Assembly (NCBI GenBank): GCA_964356135.1
Contig: CAYHGV010000036.1
Span: 1 to 26,990, forward strand
Direction of reading: 5' to 3'
From: CAYHGV01 sp964356135
GTDB taxonomy: Bacteria; Hydrothermota; Tepidihabitantia; CAYHGV01
DNA length: 26,990 nucleotides
Shown here: in pieces, positions 6,888 to 14,395 of the stretch
Layout of the letters: each line of letters starts with the position of its first letter
Numbering within the stretch: the stretch's first letter is position 1
The notes under the pieces: generated by a model
Seen by the model: the letters and a program-made list of their open reading frames with translations, nothing else
The model's database searches: none
What the model was told of the DNA's origin: nothing
Made by a program: the position numbers and the translations under genes

Positions 6888-8507
6888 GTGAGAAGGCTAT
6901 CCATTCTTGTTGCGTATGCCGCTGTTGTGTTTTGCGGCGTCATTTTTTTCTCCTGTAATAAGCAAACGCTTGAGACGGACCCGGTTGGTCCTGACCGGGG
7001 TCTCCCGTATCAATTGCCCGACTGGATGGCGATGATTGATGATGACAAATACCTGTCCGAAATCACGATTCCCGGAACCCATGACTGCGGCGCCGATCTT
7101 CATACCTCAGAGCAGGGCACGGAATCAAAGTACACAATCACCCAGAACTTCCGCCTCTCGAACCAGCTGCTGCTGGGCGTCCGGTGGTTCGACATTCGTC
7201 TGAGCTATGACGGTGACGACGTGCTGAGTGTTCATCACGCAAATTACTATCTTCACAAGAATTTCACCGACCTGCTCGACGCCGCTGAGGACTTCCTGAG
7301 CAACCATCCCACCGAGGTGGTGATCTTCATGGTCAAGCAGGAAACTTGGACAGGTCACAAGACGGCTAGCGACCACGATTTCCAGCAAGCGGTAATGAAC
7401 TACATCTGGGGAAGGACCAATTGGCAGTCACGCTACTATCTGGTCCCGGGGCGCGTACCCAAGATGAGTGAAGCGAGAGGAAAAATCGTTCTTGTCCGGC
7501 AATACGATAACGCCTTGAATGTGGGAAACCCCGGCATTAAGTTCAAATGGGACGAAAATACAACCGGCGGGTATTTCACGAACGAAGGCGTCACCATCTA
7601 CGTTCAGGATCACTATAAGCTGGCCACAGTATCGTATGGCACAAAGTGCGACCAAATTAAGGACTGCGTCCGGAAGGCGCATGCGGAAACCGACCCGCAG
7701 AAGGTCTACCTGAACTTCACCAGCGGAGAACAGGATCTGAACCATTACCTGGAAACGATCGCTTCGAATATTAACCCCGTTATTGATGACTGGTTGATGA
7801 CGCCGCAGATATACCGAAAATGCGGAATCATCATGGTCAACTTCGCAGGCGGGTCGGACGACGGCGAAATCGGCGATTGGTTCGTGTATAACATTATCCA
7901 ATGCAACGACTTGCAGGTCAAACTTGGAAATCAGTCGTTTCAGCAGACGTGGCAGGCTCGGAATCTTGATGTAGACCATTATCGCAATGGCGACCCGATA
8001 CCTTGCGTCACCGACCCCTCGGTCTGGCAAACCCTCACCACCGGGGCATACTGCTACTACGGGAACGACCCGGGCCATGCCGGTGACGGCAACGGGGCGG
8101 TCTACGGCAAGTTGTACAACTGGTATGCGGTGCATGACCCGAGAGGCCTTGCCCCGGTCGGATGGCACGTGGCAACCGTCGGAGACTGGACTATCCTTGT
8201 GGATTTCCATGGAGGTTGGAGCGCCGCCGGCGGCAAGCTGAAGTCAACCGAGTACTGGTGGAGTCCCAATACCGGCGCCACCGATGAATTTGGTTTCTCC
8301 GCCCGGCCGGCCGGCGAACGTACCGGAAACGGAGGATCTCCAGAAAACCCTGATGTGGGCAAGGGTGAGTACGGTAAGTGGTGGACTTCTGACGAAGCGA
8401 GTGGAACGACGGCCAAGTACTTATGGATGGGGAACTTCACCGCCGCGGTTACTCAAAGCGTAAGCGATAAGTCGTTTGGTTACTCGGTGCGCTGCGTAAA
8501 GGACTAA
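6888..8507 (+). CDS. Lipoprotein with PI-PLC X-like domain and C-terminal FISUMP domain
   Basis: A 539-residue protein starting at GTG, set by AAAGGAG seven bases upstream. Residues 1-22 are a lipoprotein signal peptide with lipobox ending FFSC, so it is exported and lipidated. Residues 45-345 resemble the phosphatidylinositol-specific phospholipase C X domain: ITIPGTHDCG with the first catalytic His, LGVRWFDIRLS, and SVHHANYY with the second His region. The last 140 residues are a FISUMP (Fibrobacter succinogenes major paralogous) domain: YGKLYNWYAV, GWHVATVGDW, GFSARPAGER, WWTSDE, GYSVRCVKD. The combination suggests a surface enzyme acting on a phosphoinositide-like or related phosphodiester, displayed by the FISUMP module. 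The substrate is unknown. It is flanked by polA upstream and a polA fragment downstream. Confidence 0.88.
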   Translation: MRRLSILVAYAAVVFCGVIFFSCNKQTLETDPVGPDRGLPYQLPDWMAMIDDDKYLSEITIPGTHDCGADLHTSEQGTESKYTITQNFRLSNQLLLGVRWFDIRLSYDGDDVLSVHHANYYLHKNFTDLLDAAEDFLSNHPTEVVIFMVKQETWTGHKTASDHDFQQAVMNYIWGRTNWQSRYYLVPGRVPKMSEARGKIVLVRQYDNALNVGNPGIKFKWDENTTGGYFTNEGVTIYVQDHYKLATVSYGTKCDQIKDCVRKAHAETDPQKVYLNFTSGEQDLNHYLETIASNINPVIDDWLMTPQIYRKCGIIMVNFAGGSDDGEIGDWFVYNIIQCNDLQVKLGNQSFQQTWQARNLDVDHYRNGDPIPCVTDPSVWQTLTTGAYCYYGNDPGHAGDGNGAVYGKLYNWYAVHDPRGLAPVGWHVATVGDWTILVDFHGGWSAAGGKLKSTEYWWSPNTGATDEFGFSARPAGERTGNGGSPENPDVGKGEYGKWWTSDEASGTTAKYLWMGNFTAAVTQSVSDKSFGYSVRCVKD

Positions 8508-8520
8508 AGCCTAAGAATCC

Positions 8521-8628
8521 CGGTCGCTGCCCGAATTGAGTTCGGGTAACCGGGTGGTTTACGAACCGGTCCGGCACTATGCGCTGAACACGCCGATTTA
8601 GGGAACGGCGGCCGACATTATCGAAATG
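8521..8628 (+). pseudogene. Decayed fragment of polA
   Basis: Read in frame from 8521, this stretch aligns without gaps to residues 713-748 of the DNA polymerase I encoded upstream: 26 of 36 positions are identical by eye, including RVV, YALNTPI and GTAADII. The Gln codon of PIQGT is TAG here (8599-8601). The match begins 14 bp after the lipoprotein stop codon and fades after 8628. It is a relic of a duplicated or foreign family A polymerase. The rest of 8629-8748 shows no gene. Confidence 0.8.
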
Positions 8629-8748
8629 GGCCGAAGCTCATTGAATTTTTTCTGATCGCGCGCGTCCCGCAGCTTGACTTCACAAACGCTCAAAGGCTGG
8701 ATTCGACTGCGTTCGTTGTTATTGGGTAGATTTCTCAATGGGTAGCTC

Positions 8749-8820
8749 TTGACACGGGGTAAACCTAATTTTATAGTTTTACAATTATGGGGATGAGCAA
8801 TGGTGACACATAACGTCACC
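8749..8820 (+). promoter_or_regulatory. Promoter and leader hairpin of the STAND-TPR gene
   Basis: TTGACA at 8749-8754 and TTATAG at 8771-8776 (16-bp spacing; TATAGT one base later gives 17). The leader contains a perfect GGTGAC/GTCACC hairpin at 8802-8807 with 8815-8820. No Shine-Dalgarno sequence precedes the ATG at 8853. Confidence 0.65.
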
Positions 8821-8852
8821 CAACCGAGAGTACCTGCCAAATCGATTCGAAT

Positions 8853-10826
8853 ATGAACAAACTCGATATCGGCCATATTTTATTTCTGGTGGAAGCAATT
8901 TTATCGGTTTTAACGATTATTGTTATCATTTTTAGCGTCCTTGAACTACGAACACGGCGGAGGAAACATAAAGTTTTCTATTCTGTTATCTGGGAAAAAT
9001 CATCAACCCTCAAGCCCGAGCAGATTCTGGGCGCACGTCCCTATCACGAATACTATTATCGGCGACCGGAAGATGAATCGATTGTCCGGAGCCTGGAGGA
9101 TAGAAAAAATTGCCTCGTCGTCGGTTCTCCATTGAGTGGCAAATCGAGGGCGGTCTTTGAAGGACTGACTCATTCGCTGGTTCGCTTCGACGTCATCATT
9201 CCCAAGTGCGTCAATATCGATCCGAAGGATTTCGTAGTTCCGAAGCACCTCCGTTTTTGGAGACCGAAACTTATATTGATTGACGATTTACAGCGGTATA
9301 TCGAGCTGCAAAATTTCGATTATATCTTTATGCTCGCTCGGGAAAAAAATGTTACGATTATTGCCACCTGTCGTGCCGGTATCGACTATACCCGGGTCAA
9401 AAATAAGATGCTCGAAAAAAATCTTGGTTTGGAGATTGTTTTCGGCAGGAATATTTTTGAGCTTAAGAAAGTCGCCCGGGAAGTAGGAGAAAAGATCGCC
9501 GAGCGGGTCGGTGTCGATTGGAATCGGGTTAAATTCGATGGTAACATCGGTTCAATCCTCATGCCGTTAGGAGAAATGGAGAAGCGATTTGACGAATCTG
9601 ACAACCAGCTAAAAACTATTCTGCGGACGATCAAAATTCTTCACCGCTGCGGCGCGTATCAGGAGAATCAGATTTTCCCGGTGGAGTGGATCAAGACTCT
9701 TGCCCAAAAATATGGCTTGACCGGTAAAGCGTTTGAATGGATTGCCTGGTTTGAGAATTTGAGAGACAAAGAATTCATAACCTTAGCCCGGGATGCAATT
9801 TGGGTCGAAGAAAGCTACTTAGAAAGCAGTGTAAAATTCGAAATCGAAATATCGGATTTCGATATGTTCGACGAGGTGCTTCATTTATTTTCCGCTGAAC
9901 CAGTTGTTTTATCCAAAGTCGGTCATCGAGCGTACGAAGTTGGCGGTGTCAGTTTGGAAAAAGCACAGTATATGAAAGTTGCGATCAAAGCTTTTGAAGG
10001 AGCTTTGGATATCTGTACGGTTGAGCGGTTTCCTCAGCAATATGGTACTATCCAAATCAGTCTGGGCAATGCCTATCGAAAACTGGCAGAGGTCGAAGCG
10101 AAGGTTGATAACTGCAAGCGGGCGATTGAGGCCAGTCAGGAAGCCCTGAAGGTCTATGCCCTCGAAAGTTTTCCCTTAGATTATGCAGTTGCTCAGAACA
10201 ATCTGGGGAATGCCTATGGAACGCTGGCCGAGGTCGAGGCGCCAGCGGATAACTGCACGCGTGCGATCGTGGCATTTGAGCAAGCCCTGAAAGTCCGGAC
10301 ATTCGAACGGTTACCACTGGACTATGCCATGACTCAGAACAATCTTGGGAACGCCTACATCGGGCTGGCGGAAGTCGAGGGGAAAGCGGATAACTGTAAA
10401 CGGGCGATTGCCGCCTATGGGGAATCGATGAAAGTTTATACCTTCGAACGATTTCCACTGCAGTATGCCGCTACTCAGCACAATCTCGGGTCCGCCTATT
10501 CTATTCTGGCAGAGGTCGAAGCGAAAGCCGATAATTGCCGGCGGGCAATCGACGCCTATCGGGAAGCTCTGAAGGCCTATACGCTTGAGAGGTTTCCTTT
10601 GCAATATGCCATGACCCAGTACGATCTTGGGAATGCCCATAGCGCGCTGGCAGAAGTCGAGGCGACAGCGGATAACTGCCAGCGGGCGATAGCCGCCTAT
10701 GAGGAAGCCCTCAAAGTCTATACTGAGGAAAAATTTCCAGAGCAGTATCGTTCAGTAGTAGATAATCACAGAAAAACCCTCAATCTTCGTGGGACACCCA
10801 CCCCGGGGTCAGGCGTGACTTCCTGA
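8853..10826 (+). CDS. Membrane-anchored STAND-like NTPase with TPR repeats
   Basis: A 657-residue protein. Residues 9-31 form one transmembrane helix followed by a basic stretch (RTRRRKHK), so most of it is cytoplasmic. Walker A is GSPLSGKS (91-98), Walker B is PKLILIDDL (Asp144/145) and a sensor-like segment is TIIATCRAG. A helical region follows to about residue 370. From about 387 to 630 there are five near-identical repeats of roughly 47 residues plus a partial one, with core pattern FPLQYAxTQNNLGNAY...LAEVE...DNCxRAIxAYxEAL, a TPR variety. The layout (P-loop switch plus superhelical sensor) is that of STAND proteins, which act in signalling and defence. No effector domain is recognisable. 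The last 12 residues (GTPTPGSGVTS region) look like read-through into a repeat. Confidence 0.82.
   Translation: MNKLDIGHILFLVEAILSVLTIIVIIFSVLELRTRRRKHKVFYSVIWEKSSTLKPEQILGARPYHEYYYRRPEDESIVRSLEDRKNCLVVGSPLSGKSRAVFEGLTHSLVRFDVIIPKCVNIDPKDFVVPKHLRFWRPKLILIDDLQRYIELQNFDYIFMLAREKNVTIIATCRAGIDYTRVKNKMLEKNLGLEIVFGRNIFELKKVAREVGEKIAERVGVDWNRVKFDGNIGSILMPLGEMEKRFDESDNQLKTILRTIKILHRCGAYQENQIFPVEWIKTLAQKYGLTGKAFEWIAWFENLRDKEFITLARDAIWVEESYLESSVKFEIEISDFDMFDEVLHLFSAEPVVLSKVGHRAYEVGGVSLEKAQYMKVAIKAFEGALDICTVERFPQQYGTIQISLGNAYRKLAEVEAKVDNCKRAIEASQEALKVYALESFPLDYAVAQNNLGNAYGTLAEVEAPADNCTRAIVAFEQALKVRTFERLPLDYAMTQNNLGNAYIGLAEVEGKADNCKRAIAAYGESMKVYTFERFPLQYAATQHNLGSAYSILAEVEAKADNCRRAIDAYREALKAYTLERFPLQYAMTQYDLGNAHSALAEVEATADNCQRAIAAYEEALKVYTEEKFPEQYRSVVDNHRKTLNLRGTPTPGSGVTS
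10011..10721 (+). repeat. Five tandem in-frame repeats of about 141 bp within the TPR gene
   Basis: Successive units share long stretches such as CTGGCAGAGGTCGAAGCG and GATAACTGC...CGGGCGAT at fixed spacing. The high nucleotide similarity between units points to recent duplication or gene conversion, so copy number probably varies between strains. Confidence 0.75.
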
Positions 10827-10939
10827 CATTGGTTAGAGCGTCCGGGTGACCCAGACGGTTATTGTCGAGCACTTTCTGCGACGGAGAATAAGGTTGTTTT
10901 CGGGTTAATATAAATTATATCGGGAGAAAGGAGAACGCC

Positions 10940-11287
10940 ATGAAGAATATTACCATCACCGCGGTCTTTGACACATCGAGCGAATTTTTGTATGAACTAT
11001 TTCTCGACTCTAAACTTCATAGCGCAATTACCGGCAGTACTGCAAAAATTGATAACAAAGTTGGCGGTTTTTTTACTGCCTGGGATGGATACATAAAAGG
11101 GAAAATAATTGATCTGGAAAAAAATAAAAGAATTATACAAAAATGGAAGACCACCGATTTTAATAAAAATGATAAGGATTCGATGGTAGAAATAGAACTG
11201 GTTAAAATTAATGATAAACGGACGAGATTAATATTGAAGCATTCGGATTTACCAAAAGGAACGGAAGACGAATATGGAAAAGGGTGA
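10940..11287 (+). CDS. AHSA1/SRPBCC-family protein, truncated by in-frame TGA
   Basis: A 115-residue product of the START/SRPBCC (AHSA1, activator of Hsp90 ATPase C-terminal-like) fold, which binds hydrophobic ligands in a helix-grip cavity. ITAVFDTSSEFLYELFLDSKLHSAITGS is the typical N-terminus and GGFFTAWDGYIKGKIIDLE the central strands. The frame stays open after the TGA: residues KEYYIQPIKNYLRKSDSQ follow to a TAA at 11342-11344. Family members have Trp at exactly this point (GW..YY), and TGG to TGA is a single change. The complete ORF would be 10940-11344. The stop is probably a recent nonsense mutation that removes part of the C-terminal helix. AAAGGAG at 10927 sets the start. Confidence 0.8.
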   Translation: MKNITITAVFDTSSEFLYELFLDSKLHSAITGSTAKIDNKVGGFFTAWDGYIKGKIIDLEKNKRIIQKWKTTDFNKNDKDSMVEIELVKINDKRTRLILKHSDLPKGTEDEYGKG

Positions 11288-11529
11288 AAAGAATATTATA
11301 TCCAGCCGATAAAAAATTACTTGCGAAAAAGCGATAGTCAATAAATAATAGCCCAATTGCTGGCCATGACGCGAATGAACTTCAAGCGAGCTCTCGGGGG
11401 CTAAAATGGGGCTGGTCGAATACGGATTATTATATACAATGGTGGTCGAGCTGAAATCATCTTTCGCTGTCGGTCGACCCGGCGGTCACGGTAGATTCAG
11501 GACCACGAAGGTCTGAAAGGAGGTCGTTA

Positions 11530-12153
11530 ATGGCAGACACAGTATCTTCATATATCGCAAGTTTTATAACTCTGGACAATCTGATTTTACACAAAATCTC
11601 CGAGGAGGAAACTTCAAGAGAGGATGCTCCGCCGAGTATCGGGTACGAAGTGGGCAAGTTTCTCGGACTCCTCATTCGACTGATGAGGGCGCAGAGAGTA
11701 CTCGAGCTGGGCACGAGCCTGGGGTATTCAACCGTCTGGCTTGCCCAGGCGGTTCGGTCGACCGGCGGTAAGCTGATTTCGGTTGAATGCAACGAGAAAT
11801 TACTCAAGGAGACTCAGCAGAACGTTTCGGCTGCAGGTTTGGCTGATATCGTTGAACTGATTCATGGCGATGCTCGTTTGGTCATCGAACAGGTAGCTGG
11901 TCCATTCGATATGATCCTGCAGGACAGCGATAAGACCCTGTATCCGGTTCTGCTCGACCGGTGCATAGATTTAACACGCAATTACGGGATACTCGTTGCC
12001 GACGATGCGCTTTTCAAACCGCGGGGCGTTCGGGCTCAGCTGAGCAAGCCGATCGATGAATATAACCGGCGGGTGTTTTCAGATGGACGCCTCTACAGCA
12101 CAATCCTTCCAATTGGGGATGGCATCACTTTAAGCGTAAAGTTAAAGGATTAA
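11530..12153 (+). CDS. SAM-dependent O-methyltransferase, catechol OMT type
   Basis: A 207-residue class I methyltransferase of the Methyltransf_3/24 group (COG4122). VLELGTSLGYSTVWLA (residues about 57-72) is the SAM-binding loop, LISVECNEK carries the acidic residue that binds the ribose, and FDMILQDSDK and GILVADDALF supply acidic residues placed like the metal site of catechol-type OMTs. The start follows AAAGGAGG at 11516-11523. No operon partner is seen. The substrate cannot be read from sequence; homologues methylate catechols, caffeoyl-CoA or tRNA hydroxyuridine (TrmR). Confidence 0.88.
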   Translation: MADTVSSYIASFITLDNLILHKISEEETSREDAPPSIGYEVGKFLGLLIRLMRAQRVLELGTSLGYSTVWLAQAVRSTGGKLISVECNEKLLKETQQNVSAAGLADIVELIHGDARLVIEQVAGPFDMILQDSDKTLYPVLLDRCIDLTRNYGILVADDALFKPRGVRAQLSKPIDEYNRRVFSDGRLYSTILPIGDGITLSVKLKD

Positions 12154-12200
12154 CCCTCCTGGGGACTGGCTACTGTTCAAAAAGGAAAAATTTTTGTTCT

Positions 12201-12228
12201 TGACAGACATCGCCTTTGGATTAGTATG
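12201..12228 (+). promoter_or_regulatory. Promoter upstream of the ATC-hydrolase-family gene
   Basis: TTGACA at 12201-12206 and TAGTAT 16 bp further on. A 33-codon ORF (12249-12350) of doubtful reality follows, then the cassette boundary GTTAGGC at 12362. Confidence 0.55.
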
Positions 12229-12361
12229 GCGCAGAGGTATCAAGGAAGATGGTTTTTCTGCCACATCTAACTAATAGCTTACGGCAAGTGCCTCCCGAAC
12301 GGTGTCTTAAGCAACATTTGCTAAGTCATAAAATGGTGTTATACAGATGAGTATAAACTAT

Positions 12362-13166
12362 GTTAGGCCGCTTGACACATACTGACATGCAAGAAGGAGG
12401 ATGACAGATGTCGTACGAAACTTATGTCTCGCGTAAATCACGACTATTGAGGGACTTTGAAAGATCGATTTCTCGCGTCAGGCAAATACTGATTGCCCGC
12501 TATGGGGAAGAAGAGACCAATACCTTGACGCGGGAGGCACGTCAGCAGTATGAACACCTCATACCCCAGATTCCCTATATTGGTGAGAGGAATCCTATGG
12601 CTAATTTATTTCTGCTTCCAGCAAGTCGGTACTTGGCAATATACCGAACGTTTCAAGAACACGGAAAGACCGTCGAGGAGGCTGGGCACCTGTTATACGA
12701 GATGGCTGAAGCTGAAATTCAGGCGATTCCGGGCTGGATACGGCGCCTAATTGGGGTTCTATGGTTTTCTCGATGGTTCACAAAACGGTTGCGGAAGCGA
12801 GCGGAATCTTCTCAGGAGCGTAAATATTCTGTTGATTATGTTATAGCTTACATAGAAGGGAATGGTCAGGATTTTGACTATGGGATTGACTACATCGAGT
12901 GTGCGACCTGCAAGTTTTACAACGAACATGATGCGGCAGAATTGAGCCCATATTTATGTGCCGTTGACAAGGTCGCCAGTGAGATGCTTGGTTGGGGATT
13001 GCGCCGAACGATGACTCTTGCCGAAGGTGGCGAAGGGTGTGATTTTCGGTTCAAAAAAGGCGGGAAGACATGCGTGACGATACCGCAATCATTGCGGTAG
13101 GTTGACAGACAAAATCAAATGCGGCCTAACTTGCAGCTGGAACCGACCGGGCTATCGTGGTCGGTT
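12362..13166 (+). other. Putative integron-type gene cassette (core sites GTTAGGC / GCCTAAC)
   Basis: GTTAGGC at 12362-12368, 40 bp before the gene, is complementary to GCCTAAC at 13124-13130, 24 bp after its stop. This is the relation between the 5' core of a cassette and the start of its own attC. GCCTAAC is followed by a perfect 8-bp hairpin (13141-13148 with 13159-13166) that could be the inner arm of an attC, but no closing GTTRRRY follows, so the site is truncated or the resemblance is chance. Confidence 0.4.
12408..13100 (+). CDS. L-2-amino-thiazoline-4-carboxylic acid hydrolase-family protein
   Basis: A 230-residue protein matching the ATC hydrolase family pattern: IPYIGERNPMANLFLLPA, then LAIYRTFQEHGKTVEEAGHLLYE, a Tyr-rich middle, C-rich TCKFYNEHDAAELSPYLCAVD, and RRTMTLAEGGEGCDFRFKK near the end. 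The founding member opens a thiazoline ring to S-carbamoyl cysteine, but most members have no known function and several appear to be partners of redox or siderophore-like genes. AAGGAGG eight bases before ATG sets the start. It stands alone, bracketed by cassette-like core sites, which suggests arrival by integron-type recombination. Confidence 0.75.
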   Translation: MSYETYVSRKSRLLRDFERSISRVRQILIARYGEEETNTLTREARQQYEHLIPQIPYIGERNPMANLFLLPASRYLAIYRTFQEHGKTVEEAGHLLYEMAEAEIQAIPGWIRRLIGVLWFSRWFTKRLRKRAESSQERKYSVDYVIAYIEGNGQDFDYGIDYIECATCKFYNEHDAAELSPYLCAVDKVASEMLGWGLRRTMTLAEGGEGCDFRFKKGGKTCVTIPQSLR

Positions 13167-13401
13167 GGAAGTAGTAAAAAGGCTCCAGGCTGGTTTTTTA
13201 GAGCTCTTGATTTCATTGGGAAATATGCTCCCGAGCCTAAATTTTTAATATTAACTAAAACATTTAATTCCCATTGATATAAACTAACTCCGGGTTATGG
13301 TGAAGGCAAGAGAAGGTACGAATCGGGACTTGAAAGGTTTAAAGCACCATAACCAGCGGTTTAAGGGCAACGAGTCGTTGGTAATGCCAAAAGGAGGTTG
13401 T
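13101..13401. other. Gap with hairpin, weak promoter and structured leader
   Basis: No gene. The first part holds the possible attC remnant. A promoter-like TTGATA/TATGGT pair lies at about 13274-13301. The leader of the next gene has a 9-bp inverted repeat, GTTATGGTG at 13294-13302 and CACCATAAC at 13345-13353, and a CAACG/CGTTG hairpin near 13369-13381. Confidence 0.5.
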
Positions 13402-14238
13402 ATGGTAAAAAACGGTTTTGTGCTCCTCTTCTCCACGATACTATTATGTATTGTGCCTGCTAACGCTTTGGCGATAACTACAGCCCAACCCGCCGGTGAT
13501 AGCGAGCTTGTGTATGACGATGGCGACCCGGAAGGTGGGGTGTTGCTTGCACTTGGCCAAATAGCCGCGGTGCGGATGACCCCGCCCGCCGGCAGCTGGA
13601 TGCTTAAGACCGTGCGCTATTACCTGTATCAGGGAGAAGGTAAGGTCCGGATATTTGCCGACGCGGGCGGCACTCCCGGGAGCGACCTCATTTCAGGATT
13701 CAATATCATTCCCACCGGAGCGGGCTGGTTCGATGCCGATCTCGGGGTCTATAACATTACCGTTGCAGGAGAGTTCTATGTCGGCATCGAAGGGGTGGAT
13801 GGGTATACTCCGTGCTCGGTCGGACACGATTTTCTGGCGGGCGGAAACGGCCGCGCCTGGGATTATTATCCGGGGAGAGGATGGATGTTGTTTCCTGATC
13901 TTACCTACTTCATCCGGGCGGTGGTGACCGATAGAACAGCTACCGACGAAGAACCGGTTCCCCGACCGTCAGAGGTCCGGTGCGAGCCCAATCCTTTCTC
14001 GTATTCAACGAGAATCTCCTGTATCCTGCCGGAGCCGGGTCGGGTGAGGGTGAGTGTCTGGGATGGCAGCGGACGGCTTATGACCGGTCTGCTTGATGCC
14101 GAAGCGGCTGCAGGTGTTCACAGTTTTGAATGGACGGGTACGAATAATTGCGGGAACAAACTTCCTGAAGGCGTGTACTTTTTGAAAATCGATACCGAGC
14201 GGTCTACTCAGATCGAGAAGGTAGTGCTCGTTCACTAA
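13402..14238 (+). CDS. Secreted protein with C-terminal FlgD-like Ig / sorting domain
   Basis: A 278-residue exported protein. I start at ATG 13402 because AAAGGAGG lies just before it and a signal peptide follows at once (MVKNGFVLLFSTILLCIVPANALA, cleavage after Ala24); an upstream in-frame start at 13297 would add 35 unlikely residues. The middle resembles repeats found in extracellular proteins of FCB-group bacteria: GQIAAVRMTPPAGSWMLKTV, EFYVGIEG. The end, EPNPFSYSTRISCILPEPGRV through LPEGVYFLKI, is the FlgD-Ig fold used as a type IX-like sorting domain. It is probably cell-surface or secreted; no enzymatic motif is seen. Confidence 0.85.
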   Translation: MVKNGFVLLFSTILLCIVPANALAITTAQPAGDSELVYDDGDPEGGVLLALGQIAAVRMTPPAGSWMLKTVRYYLYQGEGKVRIFADAGGTPGSDLISGFNIIPTGAGWFDADLGVYNITVAGEFYVGIEGVDGYTPCSVGHDFLAGGNGRAWDYYPGRGWMLFPDLTYFIRAVVTDRTATDEEPVPRPSEVRCEPNPFSYSTRISCILPEPGRVRVSVWDGSGRLMTGLLDAEAAAGVHSFEWTGTNNCGNKLPEGVYFLKIDTERSTQIEKVVLVH

Positions 14239-14298
14239 TGGTTAAGTGAGCGAAGGAACAGCAATGAAGTGACTCATTCTGGTTTCACAATTTTAATA

Positions 14299-14326
14299 TT
14301 GACAGGAGCTAAATATGGATTATTGT
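14299..14326 (+). promoter_or_regulatory. Possible promoter of the restriction-modification operon
   Basis: TTGACA at about 14299-14304 and TATTGT at 14320-14325, 15-16 bp apart. It would start transcription inside the short ORF at 14315, so only one of the two readings is likely to be right. Confidence 0.45.
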
Positions 14327-14395
14327 GAAATAGAAGTGAAAATGCAGAACAAACATAAATCTCAGGCAATGAAAGTTAATAGACCCTACGCATGA
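14315..14395 (+). CDS. 26-residue ORF coupled to the restriction gene
   Basis: MDYCEIEVKMQNKHKSQAM... is preceded by AGGAG with six bases of spacing, and its TGA overlaps the ATG of the endonuclease as ATGA, the usual sign of translational coupling. It is far too short for a controller (C) protein. It may be a leader peptide that paces endonuclease translation. It overlaps a possible -10 box, so it could also be chance. Confidence 0.35.
   Translation: MDYCEIEVKMQNKHKSQAMKVNRPYA

Noticed and set aside
7428..8210. 260-codon ORF antisense to the PI-PLC/FISUMP gene
   Set aside because: The plus-strand frame has signal peptide and two domains; the antisense frame shows no motif.
10940..11344. 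Alternative genetic code with TGA as Trp
   Set aside because: Only one such case appears, while TGA ends several clear genes, including ATGA overlaps at arginine decarboxylase and pstB.
12249..12350. 33-codon ORF before the ATC-hydrolase gene
   Set aside because: Shine-Dalgarno-like AAGGA is only two bases from the ATG and no similarity to other leader ORFs is seen; left unannotated.
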